A stretch of DNA of 64,000 nt from Heterocephalus glaber. Lineage: Eukaryota > Chordata > Mammalia > Rodentia > Bathyergidae. The notes under the pieces were generated by a model. It searched no databases. It saw only the letters and a program-made list of their open reading frames with translations, and had not been told where the DNA came from. Each line of letters begins with the position of its first letter. The first letter of the stretch is position 1. The position numbers and the translations under genes were made by a program. The stretch lies in assembly GCF_000247695.1 (NCBI RefSeq), contig NW_004624778.1, forward strand, positions 12,169,135 to 12,233,134, read 5' to 3'. Below, piece by piece: positions 47,077 through 60,224 of the stretch.

Positions 47077-47241
47077 CAGTGGTTCACAACCTGACCCCCT
47101 CTTAGATGTATCTGGGGAGCTTTGAACATTTCTGGTGTCCAGGCTGAACCCAGACCCAGTGCATCAGAGTCTCTGCAATGGGACCTGGGCATCAGGAAGT
47201 TTTCCAACTCCCCAGTGAGCAACCAGGGCTGAAAGCCATTG
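47077..47241. mobile_element. MER20-like hAT relic with target duplication
   Basis: It begins cagtggttcacaacctgacc and ends gggctgaaagccattg (reverse complement caatggctttcagccc). The 8 bp flanks atctgagg and agctcagg agree at six positions. Inside, tctggggagctttgaacatt fits MER20. Confidence 0.82.
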
Positions 47242-47451
47242 AGCTCAGGTTTTTATTTATTTAAATATAAATACAATCCGTTGATCTTCCTCTAGGGGGA
47301 TTGAGTTTGTCAGACAATTCCCTGGAAGCAGTAGCGGAAAGTGAGGATGCTGGATACCCATCAAATTCAAGACTCCACCACTACCTGGGAAGGACCCAGT
47401 GAGGGAAGACAGGGCTCCAAAATACACATGACTTCCAGCAAGTCTCCAGAG

Positions 47452-47656
47452 CAGGGATTGGCAAACTATGACCCGGGACCAAACTCAGCCCGCCATCAGT
47501 CTTTATAAATAAAGCTTTATTGGAACACAGCCACGCTTCTATAGCTGCTTTTACTGTATGATGGCAAAACTGAGCAGTTGTGACGGAGACCATATGGCCC
47601 GCAGAGCCTAAAATATTGAATATTTGGCTGTTTACAAGAAATGTTTGCCAACCCTG
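47452..47656. mobile_element. Short hAT relic, copy 2, with target duplication
   Basis: It begins cagggattggcaaactatga and ends atgtttgccaaccctg, clear inverted termini. It has the same interior as 33114 (taaataaagctttattggaa, gcagagcctaaaatattgaa). The flanks ctccagag and ctcttgag agree at six of eight positions. Confidence 0.88.
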
Positions 47657-48724
47657 CTCTTGAGAATGACCCTGCGTAGATTTCTTAGCAGCAGTTTATG
47701 CATCGACACATGCTGGGGACTTTTTATACCACATTGAAGACTCTGTAATTGTTTAGTGGCTTTTAGAGCAGAGCAAAGTGCCCTGATGGATATGTACAGA
47801 ATAAGTCCCAGTCAGGCCATGATATGGTTCCCTCATCCAGCCCTCAGGGTGGCAGGTGCTCCTGGCTGCCATTCCCTTGGGGACTGACTGCAGTCTTTTT
47901 GGGTGACCCCAGTGTGTCGTACACATGTTACTGTCTGTTCTGTGGGCTGGGAGGTGGGAGGGGTGGGAGGTTCCATATCAAAACCTGATAGACTCAGGAG
48001 GTTGCCACATGAGTGGAAAGTGGGCTCTATTCCTGCCCACATGACAGATGAGGTGAGGAGAGGCTGCAGGGGTCAGGAGCTCTGAAGACAGAGAGGAGGG
48101 AAGACATGGTTGCTGTGCTTGGTCAGAGCAAGTGAGGCCAGGGAGGGAAACGGAGGACCAGCAGGCTCCTGGAAGCCAAGCTTCAATATCCTGAGTCCAG
48201 GCTCCTGGATTCTCCTCTGTTCCTTCTTCAGCCACTACTGTACCTCTGAAAATAGGTCAAATCACTGTCTGCTCCAGCGACATGGAGGGAAATAGATACC
48301 AAGTAGGTCATCAGCACTGCTGTTGCCTAGAGAGCCTGCTGGCCAAAACTAGTGGCTGCCCAATTCAAGTGAACCCATAAAGACCCTTTTATGTGGCAGA
48401 GAATCCTTTACGGCCACATACATGCAGTGAAAGGTCAGCCCTGCCTTCTGGAAATGAAACAAGTAATTGCATTGACTTTCTGAAATGGTAGATTGTGCTG
48501 TTGTGAGACAGAAAGGTACAACCAGAGTCCTTAAAATATCTGAATGCATTGACAAAATTAACAAGTTGGGGGCAGTTATTTAATTTACCAAGGATAACTT
48601 GGATTAGGCTATACAATATCCTAGTATAGTTGAAGCATTTTTGTTTTGCATTCCAGAAATTTTTGAGGAACTTAATCTACTATTTATTATCTATCTTCCT
48701 AATTGAAAATTTTCATAAAACCTT

Positions 48725-48872
48725 ATACCCTTATAGTCTTCTTAGTATTATTATTCTTTTGGAGATAGTGTCTCACTATGTTGCCTAAGCTGGTCTTGAA
48801 CTTCTGGGCTCAAGCAGTCTTCCTGCCTCAGCCCCCCAAGTAAGTGGGATTATAATTGTCCATACCCTTATA
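48725..48872 (-). mobile_element. B1-like SINE with perfect 11 bp target duplication
   Basis: The reversed B1 body (agatagtgtctcactatgtt, gcctaagctggtcttgaact, tcctgcctcagccccccaag) is flanked by atacccttata at 48725-48735 and 48862-48872. Its poly(A) has decayed to TTATTATTC, so it is not recent despite the intact duplication. Confidence 0.9.
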
Positions 48873-49384
48873 CTTTTTAATTTCTAGAAGTTCCTAATGC
48901 ATCTTAATTTTTAACAACACACTTGTCAAGAAGGTCCATTATTTTTCCATGGTACTGATCATATGAACATTTAGTTTGCTGGCACAGGTACTAGAAGGAA
49001 GTTACTTGGAAGGATGGAAGGAGGGAGACAGAATAAACAAGGTGCCCAGTACAGCCCAGTTACAACAACACTGTGATTGTTTGCTTGCAGTGAAATCAGT
49101 GCCCACCATGAGTGGAGCTAAACCTTCGCATGGCTCATTTAAAACTGTCTTCACCATCTGTCCATTCATTTTCTCATTCCATTGACCAGTGCCTGTTGGA
49201 TACCTGTGATGTGATATTGCTGTGCCAAGTCATAGGCCTGGGAAGTCTATTGCTGGTTGTGGGACCCCTCCTTTGACTTCTAGATGAGCATGTGCTGTGG
49301 TCAGTGCTGGGTCTCAAAATTGTCACTTTTCTGAGCATTGGATTATTGTGCGATCTTAAGCCTTATGGGAAGAGACTTTGGCAC

Positions 49385-49570
49385 TGGCGAACTCTGAGTT
49401 AACGCCCCATTTCCATCCCTGTCTGCAGTTTTTAGACATGCTATTTAATCTGTCTGATCCTCCTTTTGCTTACCTGTAGAGGATGAATCATACTGGTTTC
49501 TAACCTACTGTAAGGTTTAAATTAGTTAACACATGTAAAACTCTTAACCTGACGCCTGTCTCAATAAATG
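49385..49570 (+). mobile_element. MIR-like SINE
   Basis: Plus-oriented MIR order: gacatgctatttaatctgtc, cttttgcttacctgtagagg, gtaaggtttaaattagttaa, ctcaataaatgatag. Confidence 0.75.
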
Positions 49571-50394
49571 ATAGTCACTGTGATCATTGTTCCAATAGCT
49601 CACAATCTAAGCAGACAGCATCTAGCTGCTTATCTGACGAGGAGACTTTCTGAATACCTTCCAGAAGGTGGACTTCTCACTCAGAAGGGAATATGTTTGT
49701 TGGGCAGGACTGCAGAAGGAGACTTTCCAGCTGGTTTCCTCTCATTGTTGGGCTGGCTCCTCTGCATATGACCCAGCTCAAGGTTGCCCAAGCCCCATCT
49801 ATCTCCTTTTTCTTTATCCTCTTGCCACCCTGCAGTGGCCCAGGAAGTAACTATTAATAACAGCCAACGAGCATAGCAAATGGGTTCTGTGCAAGGGTCC
49901 AAACTCTTCTCCACTTCTTCTCCAGCTGTCACTCTCATCTGTTAATGAGGAGGTATCCACTAACTGTAGAGGTGAAGCTGCAAAAAAGAGCACACATCCA
50001 GGGCAAAGAGCACCAGGCCCCTGTATTCTAGAATCAATGCGTATAACCCAGTAGGGACCATTGAGCGAGACCCTGGTTGGTGCTTGCCTTGGTCCCAGTT
50101 TGGGCTGGCAGAGCTCCTTGGACCCTGCTGCCCATCCACCTCTCCACACTGCCAGGGTGATGACCACCTGGTCTGTTACTTGTGTGACTCTCTTGAGATA
50201 TATTCCCCTCTTTGAGGGCACTGACACCCCCATATCCTGTTTGACGTTGGCTTTGTGGACCCCGGATACCTTTAGACTCATCTCTTTGCAGACTGGCCTG
50301 GCCTTGAGCATCCCCCTATTTGGGTGCCCCTATCTATATTCTAGAACTGGCCAGGTGCATTCCTGTATGTTCACTTCCTTGGTTTCCAGCACTT

Positions 50395-50480
50395 TGTCTA
50401 ATTCTGACAATGAAAGGTAGAGGAAGCTGAGGCTCAGAAAGGGGATGTGAGCAGTCCAGCTGCCTTGCATCTAGGATTTG
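50395..50480 (-). mobile_element. MIR-like SINE relic
   Basis: The words aggaagctgaggctcagaaa and ggggatgtgagcagtccagc are a short reversed MIR core. Confidence 0.5.
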
Positions 50481-53009
50481 TTTGGCAAGTGAGATGCTTG
50501 TTACAAACTAGGGAGCCTGTAGAATTGAGCAGTGGTCCCTGAGCATCCATGATGTAACTGGCCCTGTGCAGACCAGTGAATGGCCACTTTGGACCTCAGA
50601 GATCTTGCTGTCTGACCAAGGACTTCATTACTGCTCTTGTTTAATTGGAGGTGGGCTAGCCATGGCTAACCTCTGAGACCTATGGTTTGAGATTGAGGAC
50701 GGAAAAGACTGTTCAAGATCTGACTTCTTGCAAAGCAAGAGATATTGCTGGTCGCAGACCATAGACCGCAGGCCCTGCACCCCTGGGTCACCTGTTGTTC
50801 TTGGTACACAGTGTGGGTAGAATGGGGATGGCCCATCCAGAGTGGCCAGTCATCTTTACTTCTTTTTCAAAAGAAATTATGGAGGCTGTAGTATCCAAAG
50901 CACTGTGCCAGTCACCATGGGGCCTGCAAGTGAAGGAAACATGGCCTTGAATTCCTATAGTTCATATGGCTTGGTCCAGGAAGCAAACATGTGAGCAACT
51001 ACCTAGTCTATTTAGATCATGGAGTGGAATGCTGAGAAGTTTTCCAATGTGCTGTGTGATCAAATGAATTTATTTGCATGGGAATTGGCTTTGCAGAACG
51101 GGAAATTTATGCTAATGGCAAAGGCTAGTTAGGATTTCAGTGGTGTACAGAGGTGGGATGATGCTCTAGGCCAATAGATAATCTGGGATGAAGAATGCGT
51201 GTTCCAGGCTGGGGTGGCAGCATACTGGGGACAAGGAGGTATGGATGGTACTCGGAGATCAGCTGCTGACCATTCTCTAGGCTACTTCAAACCCCAGAGC
51301 AGGTACCCAGGTCCTGGCCCCCAGCCCAGCACTCCTGCTGCATTTCCATAAATAGACATTGAGAGTGACTCTCAGGGCCAGCAAGGGTGGGGGCAGTGAT
51401 TGAAACTTTTCCTCTGGGAAAAGGTCCTGAAATGCAACCTGTCAAGTGCAGTAAGAACCTAAGGAATCGCCTCCTTTCCAAAAGCCAACAATCACCTCTG
51501 CTATTGGGCAGGCCAGGATGCAGCCAGGAATGTTGATCAAGCCATTCAGTCCTGGCCCTCCAGTTGGTCACCACAATCCCACTTCCCTGCAGCCTGGGAT
51601 CTGATCTCTCAGGCCAGTACTTGCACTCTGACCTCTCTGATCAAGATCAGGTATGGAACATGCCCAGAGCCAGGATCCAGGTGGTCCTGCAGGGCAGCTG
51701 TCTCCTCCCAAAAGCCAGTCCTGCAGAAGACTTAGCCATTGCAAAAAAAGAAAACAAGAAGGAAAGGAGCAGAGTCACTCTGAAAACCTTTTGGATAAGA
51801 GGAACACCAAGAGCTTGTGGGAAAAACAGGCAAAAGCAGCTCTCTTGGTTTCTGCTATTTTGGCTACTGGAGGTTCAGCAGGGACTGCCCACCCAAAATC
51901 TGTCACAGGGGACAGCCAGGCTGCCAGCTGAGCAGGGGAGGGCCCAGTGGCTAGGCAGACTCACTTTCTTGTGCCCTAGGGAGGAACTTCAGTGTTGGGA
52001 ACCACTGCAACTGAGAGCAATATGGTTATAGGTCAATAAGTGGCCACCCTTTGGTCACCAAACTAATTATATTTGTGTCAGTGGCCCAAAAAAAGGGAGG
52101 GTAGTAACCAGGGATGGGAGAGTTGATGAGCAAAGGATTGAAAAAAATGCTTTGTGTGTACTTCCAAAGTCAAACCCAACAAAAACTGGTTATGGCTTAA
52201 TTAAGTGTCATTAAGAGAAAGTACATTTGGATATGTGGGTGCTGACTTTCATAGCACGAGGGTCATAGTTGCTTCTGAGGTTCAAGACTTAGGCCAAGTC
52301 AGGCAAAGAGGTTTTCCATGCGTCTGTAACAGAATGAGAGGAACAGCATTTTCACATGTGCTTGGAGATCAGATTCAAATTAAAATGATAACTTTTAGTC
52401 AAAATTACTCTTGAAAATCCTTTACTTGCCCTTAGTTAAATTGCAGATTCTTGCTTTGCAGTCCATTTTCTGTGCACTGCTACATACAAGCGCATGTACA
52501 ATGTATACTCTGGTGTAAGAGTGCATAACCCCATGTTGGACGTACATGGCATCTCGGTTCAAGTCCTTGTGGGTCAATTGGGGACATTAGATGAACACTT
52601 TATGGAAAGAGACCCTGTCATACAGGACATGCTGTAGGATAGCGTAGTGAGTTCTTAGTCAAGTTAATCCATGGAAAGGACCACCTCTATTTTAGTCATG
52701 TCCTCCATAAACTGCTGATGATCATAGATGGGATGTCCTTAGGCAAAGTAAAAAATAATTCCCCAGTTTTTAATTTTTCAGGTTTATGAAATTAATGTTG
52801 GGAACTACAAACGTAGTCTCCTACTTTAAGTTGAAAACACTCTAAACTTTTTGTATATTGAAAAATAAACAGAAGAAAAATAACCTTTGCTTTTTTTTTT
52901 AGTCTCAGGCTTGAGTCCTTTGGATTTGTTTGACTCAGTTGTTCTGGTTTGGCTCAAATGTCACTTGCAAATTGGCCTTTTTGACCCTTTAGTCTAAAAC
53001 ATTATCCTC

Positions 53010-53205
53010 ATGATATTTTTTTCCTTAGCACACTAGTCTGTGTTCAAATTTCCTTTCTTTTTACCTTCATCCTATGGCTGTCATCTCCCCCTTGTTGAAG
53101 GGAGCCCTTCCTTATCTGTGGCCCAAACCACTGCTGCATGCCTGGCACCTGGCAAAGCTACTGGCACCTTGCAAGCTCAGCAAAGCTGTGTTGAATGAAA
53201 CTACA
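53010..53205 (+). mobile_element. L2-like LINE relic
   Basis: It has weak L2 3' order and ends gcaaagctgtgttgaatgaa, a typical L2 terminus. Confidence 0.5.
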
Positions 53206-53869
53206 GATGGTTCCTTGGGGGACAACCATGTTTCAGCCCTGTCCTGTCCCCAGCACCAGCACCTAGCCTGCCTCTGCAGGTTCTCAGTCAAGCCTTGAAA
53301 ACAGACTGTCTCCTACTGTCCTTCCTGTCAGTGTCATGGCCTCAATTCCTAGGTAGCCTAGACGGCCTGCTGCCAGGGTGCCCAGCCCCCTGCTGTGACT
53401 CAGTGGGTCCCCAGCTATTTCTCTCATGTTAGAAACATCCATTGTCTGAGGATGCTGGCCTTGCCCTGAGTGTGCAGAGCCTCCTGCTGCTGTTCTGCCA
53501 ATGAGCCAGTTGGTGGAAAGCCTGGCTGTCTGAGAGACAGTCCCCTCCCTGGCCTTCAGAGCCTCTCGCCAGCTGCCTCCTCCTCATGCAGCACTGTGCT
53601 GGGAGTCCTGTGATGGGCTGGGAGGGATGTCGGGCAGTGCCCAGCCAAGGCTTGGGGCAGGAGGAGGCTGAGGTTATAGCCAGCCATGCTCTGGTACCAG
53701 GTTGCTCTGGACACAGCCTAGGAGCTCAGGAAGTGTTGGTTGTTTGGTTGAAACCAGGGTGGCCACATTCTAGGATGATGTTTTTGGCTTTCCTGATCCG
53801 GGACTCCTCAGTTAGTGCAGTGTTCTTGGACTAGGAAATTAAAGTGCCTTATGTATCCAGTCATATCAT

Positions 53870-54035
53870 GTCACCCTTATTCTAATCCCCTGAAATAGAT
53901 ATTCAGTGATTCTTTATTACTGCCTTTCTCCAGCTGAGGAAAATAAAAGCATAAATGAGGTAGGTGTCTGTCCAGGCCCCCCACAGTAAGTGGCACTGAT
54001 GGCTCTTAAATCAAACTCTTTGACTCCCAGTGCCT
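53870..54035 (-). mobile_element. MIR-like SINE relic
   Basis: The order cctttctccagctgaggaaa, ggtaggtgtctgtccaggcc, taagtggcactgatggctct is a reversed MIR. Confidence 0.55.
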
Positions 54036-55957
54036 GTTTGGGCAGCCCCAAATCTGCACTGTGCACAACCCCAGCTCCCACACTGCTCATGAGTGCACTT
54101 GAGGCCAGCTGAGCAAGTGCTAGACATGGACCGTGCTGCTCTTGGGAGCTCCTCCATTATGGCCTCTTTGCCATAGCCCCTCATGCCCATTGACTTACCA
54201 TGAGGGCAGAAGCCAGAGGACAAGAGGGTGGTTAACATGTTCGCTCACGTGAAGCCTTAGAAGCATCTTCACCTCTAGAGTGGGGCCACCTTGGACTCAG
54301 CGTGGCGGTGGAGTGGTGTGGGCAGAGACTCCCTCCCCCAGGCCTACAGATATCTTCCTCTTCATGACCCTTGGTGACTACTGGCTTGTATGATGAGCAC
54401 ACAAAGCGTAGTCAGAAGAGGCCTGAGCCAAGCATGGAAAGCATGTCTCCTGCCACTGCCCAGGGCCCTGTTTCTTTCTGCTGCTGCCCACTTGGGAGCC
54501 TCTGTCCACTTGGAAGAGTGGCCTTAGGTATCCCTTCTTCCATGGCTCCTTGCACCGTGCATGTCTCTTCTGTGTGACCTCCTTTACTGCTTGTGTCTGT
54601 CTTCCCCACAGTCCTGTGGACTCCTCTGAGATGGACAGGGGCTCCCTTTGCTGTTTCTGTGGCACACAATGGACCCACAGGATGTTGTGAGCATCTACCA
54701 AGTGTCTGTGGATGTGTCATCCCTCTTCCAGAGCTGGTGGCTGCTTCTGCTCCTGAGATGATCTTGGAACCTCCCTCAGTGTACAAAATTGTTCACAGAT
54801 GTACCTGCCTCTCACACTGTCATTCTCTCTTGGCGACCAGAGCACATGTGTCGCTTTTTCTTTTCCTGAGTTTGCTTTATGGTATTCTCGAGGAGATATT
54901 ATCTCTGTCATGGACACACTACTGAGTTAGGGACCAGAATCCAGGCCATCTTGTGTCTCAGCTTTGCCCAGGGAATTTTTCTGGAGGCTGTAAAACAGAA
55001 AGTGTCCTTTCCCATAGCCATTTATACTTCTCACATTTCTTGGGCTTCTTCCTGCCTCTGATCTCCAAAAGTTGCCTTTTTCAGTTCAAAAGTGTTTCCA
55101 CTATCCCCAATAAGCACTCTCATCCCAGGGGCGCAGCACATCTGCCCCAATTCCATTCCCTGGTAACTCTCCTGTGTCAGTGAGCCACAAGAACACCATC
55201 TGAACCCAGGTGGTCTGCATCCAGGACACCTCTGGACTCTTGGTCCTGGCCTTATCACCTGGACAAGGCCCATGATCTCTTGGTCTCATTTGATCTCCAA
55301 CAGACAGTCATAGCCATTCCCCCAACCCAACACAACACAATATGTACAGACACCTTCTCCGTACTGTTCTGCTTTTAAAATAGCAGAGAGACAGTGGTAA
55401 TAGCACTTTACTGTTTCCTTACATTGTACATGTTAGTACATGTAGTATAGAAACAACCTCCCAACATTTCCCACTTGATTCTTAGCTCCTGTCCTTTGCA
55501 TTAGTGTCCTTGCCTGTTTTTTCTGTTCCTTCAGAATGACACGTAAATGTACTGTGTATTTGGCACTGCTCAGTGGATTCTCCCCACCCATGGAGTGGGA
55601 AGGAGGGGGTCATGGTTGCTTTCCATGGGTTCACGGATATAATAAGGTAAGCCACCACACCTAAAGTTGTATCATGTTACATTATTTAGGAATAAATGAG
55701 GAAATTATTGGCTCGTGAACTCAAAGGAAGTGTTAACAGTTATGGCAAAGGAAGTAGAAAGGGCAAATATCTTCATCCTTATTTTATGCAACAAAGAGGA
55801 GAGGGCTATTGAGATAACTTCAACCTTGTGCAGGATTATGAGTAGCTGGGATCCAGGTCACCTAAAGGGTTTATTAGTCAGGACTGTTTTGGCTGTTACC
55901 GTAAAAAACCAAAACTTGACGGGAAAGGGAAAGGGGAGATTATTGCCAAAGATTATC

Positions 55958-56889
55958 TGTATTAGTCAGCTTTCTGTTACTAGAGCAAATACTGAGTTAA
56001 CCAACTTATAATGAGAAAAAGTTTATTTTGGCTACAATTTCAGAAGTTTCAGTCCATAATTGGTTGACCCTGTTGCTTTGGGGCCTATAGCAAGGCAACA
56101 TATGCGGTATGATCAAAAAATATAGTTAATGTTTAATTTTTTTAATGTATTACAGTAAAAGACAATTGCCACTAACTCCCCTCAAAATACTTTACCTTGC
56201 TTTGAACACAACTATCTCATTGTTCTTGCCACTTTCTGAAATAGTTCTGGAATTCTCTTTCCTATCTTGAGTTGTGATGTCATGGCTGCCTCCACATCCT
56301 AAATTGTTTCAAAACATTTACCTTTCATAGTCATTCTGACTTTGGGAAAGAGCCAAGAGTTGCATGGTACTAGATCCGATGAATAAGGTAGCTAAAGATA
56401 CACCATAATGTTTTTAAGTGCATGCCTGTCTGTTGAATGGCACTCAGCAGCAGCATTCACCATATTTTTTTTTAGCACACCTCATAAAGACATGAAAGAG
56501 AACCTCCACAACTGCTTCAGAATGTGGCAAGAATGATAGGATAAGTGTGTTCAAGGTGAGGGGGAGTATTTTGAGGGAAATCGATTTCAATTTGCCTTGA
56601 ACTCTAATAAATGTCTTGAAATTTAAACATTCACTGTACGTTTTGATCACTCCTCATATCATGGTGGCATTGTGTGGCAGAGATAGCCAGTTCATGTCAG
56701 GACTGCCTGTGAAAGAGAGAAAGAGGAAGGGACATGTTCCCATGGTCCCCCTCAAGGGTGTGCCCTCAGTGACCTAAGATGTCCCACTAGGTCCACCTCT
56801 TAGTTTCCACCACCTCCCAGTAGCACCAAGCTAAGGACCAAGTCTTTAACACAAGGAACTTTGGGGAACATTTAGGATCCAAACTATAG
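55958..56889 (+). mobile_element. MaLR-type solo LTR interrupted by a mariner
   Basis: The left part 55958-56102 starts tgtattagtcagctttctgt and contains cagaagtttcagtccataat. The right part 56657-56889 resumes tatcatggtggcattgtgtg and ends ggatccaaactatag. Deleting the mariner and one TA gives a continuous LTR through the acatatcatgg junction, matching related LTRs. Confidence 0.85.
56103..56656. mobile_element. Mariner element with inverted transposase remnants
   Basis: The termini tgcggtatgatcaaaaaata and (reverse complement) tgaggagtgatcaaaacgta are inverted repeats flanked by TA on both sides. The reverse strand of the left part carries a remnant resembling the mariner PYSPDLAP-LFPK region, with stops. 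The right arm carries a C-terminal remnant (NCFRMWQE, EGEYFEG) in the opposite orientation. So both arms come from the transposase 3' end. It cannot encode a protein. Confidence 0.85.
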
Positions 56890-59207
56890 TTGCATCCAAG
56901 GAAATCTTGCACATTTTCGAGTGACCCAGCTCTGGAACCACAGTTTGGAGGCACAGACCACCTGGGTATAGGATGGCTACCATGGGCCAGAGGTCCAAGG
57001 AGCTGGCCAAAGGCACAATATTTACATGCAGTGTTGGAAGGTCATGGACTCCCCTAAAACCTGTCCAGGGCTCTTCTGCCCAGCTCTTGAAGAGTTGCAT
57101 GTGGCTCGTATCTATGGGTGAGGGTTAGGTTCACGCGCCAAGGCACACATGTGGAGATGTGGTGGCGGAGGTGGCTGTGGAGGGCTCAGCACAGGCTCTG
57201 GGTCTCTTCCCTCCCTGCTTTTATCTGTGTTTTCATATTGGGACTCCACCTAAGGTGTTGTTTTTAAAAGGGTCACTGAAGATTAAAAATAAATAAATTG
57301 AAAGAAAAATTAGAGAACCACCAATTTGAAACATAGGCAAGTCTGCCCACCCCTCACCCTTATTTCTCAAACAGGTCAGCTTCTCTGAATAGGCTTGCAG
57401 CCCAGCAATTCCAGGAATTTTAGAAACATTACCTGTTTATTTCTGCTTGGACGTGACCCACACATCCTGCCCAGTGGAGGAGGACCTTGGTAGGGTAACT
57501 TCTTAGAAGCTATGAAAAAACATGACCCCCAGCAGGAGGAAGCCTCTGCTATTGAGACAATCATTGGAGGAGCTGTGCTAGGATTTTTATGGACCTTCAA
57601 GTTGCCAAGTGCTGTGATTCCTTTGTATCATTTGCCCCTCGGGATGTCGCCGTGTGGCATAGGGAATGGTGGGATTCTGCAAATCCCTGACCTAGCAGAC
57701 TCTAGACTTGGCCCTGGCTCCATGGGGCTTCTCTGGATCTGCCCTGGCTTCATGAGGCTTCCATGCCCTGGTTTGCCTGAAAGGCACAGCAGAGCTGGCA
57801 TCTAGTTGGTTCTTCTATGCCAGGCAATTCATGAGGCCTTCCACTCCAGGTCATCTGGAAGGCTCTAGAAAAAGGGCAGCCATTGTTTTCTGTGGATTTA
57901 AAGATTTTCTTGGGAGGGACAAAGGCCTGGTGGGGTAAGTACGCAAACTTCTGAGGATAAGCAGAGGGTCTGTGGTTTCTAAAAGGCCAGGACCAAGAGT
58001 CACTATCCAGGAGCGGTGGTAGCAGACAGGTGTGTCAGTGGGACAAAGCAGAGCTTATCTGGGGAGTAACCTGTTGTGGGTACCTCCCTGCTTGAAACCT
58101 CTCATCCCTCCTTCCACCTGGGCGGGGAACCTCAGCCTTCTTTCTAGTCCCAGAATTTTCTGGCCACCCTCTTTTCTGGTAAAGGGTCATAATGAGTTGG
58201 TCCAAGTCCTCTGCAGACTGGGGAAGTGTAACACATCAGGAGGAAGACTCTCTTGGCTCTGTGTAATGATTTCTTCCTTTTTAAGGTGCTGGGATATGGG
58301 AGAGGAAAAGATAACAGACCTATGAGAATTGGGCTCGGATGATTTCTACCTGACTCAGGCCCACAGTCAGAGGCCAGTGGTCCAAGACCATGGGAATATT
58401 GGGAACACCTTCCTGATGGTTTGGTGGGCCTTGGGTTCCATGAAGCTGCAGGCCATGGACTTGAGCTCTGTGGGGCACTTCTGAATCTCATGGAGGCAGA
58501 CAGAAGGGGAATCACATGCTGCAGCAGCCAGGTACCTCACCCCACCCGTCTGGAGTGAAGAGCAGGGTGGGTTTGGCAGCCATGAACACCACCTCTAGAC
58601 AGAGGAGGAGAGGGGAGCAGGGAAGGTAGAGATAAGGTGGATGCCCACACACGGCCCTACAGCTCACTGTCTAGAGACTCTCAGTCCCACATGGCCAGAT
58701 GAGCCCCAGAGGCCCTGCCTTGGGTCTGTGTGGTCGAGAATAGGAGCATGTTGCCCCACCTGAGACCCCAGGAGCTCCTTGTTGGCTGCCATTGCCACCA
58801 CCACACCTGCTGATGTTTTCACAAGCCCCATTCAATAGAGCAGATTCAACCAAAATTAGGCTCTTGTTCTCTCCTTCTCCCTTTTTGTTTTCCCCAAGAA
58901 ATATTTAGTTATGATCTACTGTGTACCAGGCAGCGTCCCGGTGCTGGGGGAACCATGGTCCATGAGACAGATGGTCCCTGCCCCATTGAACTCACCTCTG
59001 GGAAGTGGGGTGGGATTGAGGAGCCCCCCTCCCACCTGGCCAGCCTGGGACTGGAGTCCAGCTGACCAGATGACCAGGGAGTGATAGTAGCAGATGATGC
59101 TTCTTCCAGCCTGGGGTCTCCCCACTGCTGGATCTCAGTCCCTCCAACTGTGTGATAGGGTGGGGCTGAAGACAACAGGTATTGTCCGCCAGAGACGAGC
59201 GATACTT

Positions 59208-59226
59208 CGGGGGCGGGGGGGGGGCG
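59208..59226. repeat. G-rich run
   Basis: A G5-C-G10 block followed by CGC. It could form a G-quadruplex, or its exact length may be a sequencing artefact. Confidence 0.9.
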
Positions 59227-59649
59227 CAGGTGCTAGTATTCTACCTGCTCTCTAGAGGTTCAAGTTTTCAAATAGACAAGCACTTGAGTATAGAAATCTG
59301 GTCAGCATCATATGTAATCTGTTGATTTATGAGTCCTGGGAGATGACTGTGGACTGGAAGTCTGCCTCAAGCCCAGCCTCCAGCAGTGGAGCAGCCCTTG
59401 CAGGGCACAGCCTCAGGGTTCTGCTATGGTACCCATGTGGGGGTGGTAGCTTATGCTCACCAGGGACCATCAAACACACTGGGGCCACACTGAGGGGCAA
59501 CCCCCATGCTAAGCAGGGCCCTGAAAGACTGCCCAGGAGGGGCCAGCTGGTCATGTTGAGGGAGCAGACAGGGGAGGCAGGAGGGCAGCCCAGGGCCGTG
59601 GATGTGCACTGGGAACAGCACTGTAGAATATGGATGGGAGGACAGGGGC

Positions 59650-60034
59650 TGTGTGGATTTCCTAGGGCTGCTGGAAAAAGTGACCACACACTGAAAGCCA
59701 CAGAGCCATCAAGGTGCCTCTGTGTGGGGGGCAGAGGTGAGGGGTGAGGGCCTCTTCCCCACCTCTTCCAGGTTCTGGTTTGTAACTGCATCATGCCAAA
59801 CACTGCTTCCATCTTCACTCAGCCTTCCTCCCTCTATGTCTGCTACTTCTCTGTGTCCATCCAAATCCCCTTCTTATAAGGACACTAGTCATTGGATTTA
59901 GGGCCCAGTAACCCCATGTGATCTCATCTTAACTTGATTACATTTGCAAAGACCCTATTTCCAAATAAGGCCATATCCACAGGTACCTGGGATTATGACT
60001 CCAAAAAATCTATTGGGGGACACAGTTTTCCCCA
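59650..60034 (+). mobile_element. MLT1-type MaLR solo LTR
   Basis: The landmarks gatttcctagggctgctgga, ccttcttataaggacactag, tcattggatttagggcccag, gcaaagaccctatttccaaa and ggccatatccacaggtacct follow MLT1 order in plus orientation. Confidence 0.82.
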
Positions 60035-60224
60035 GTCTGTGGGATGAAGAGGACTATGAAGATGGCCCCAGGCCAGGCACTGTGCTCGGGAGCCCCAGCG
60101 CTGGCCCCTGGAGCACAGGTGCCTCCCTCTCCTCCCTGGTACCAGGCACACACCCACACATGGCTATGACACTGGCAACCTGGCTGGCAGGTGGAGGCTG
60201 GAGCACATTCTCCCCTCCTCTCTG

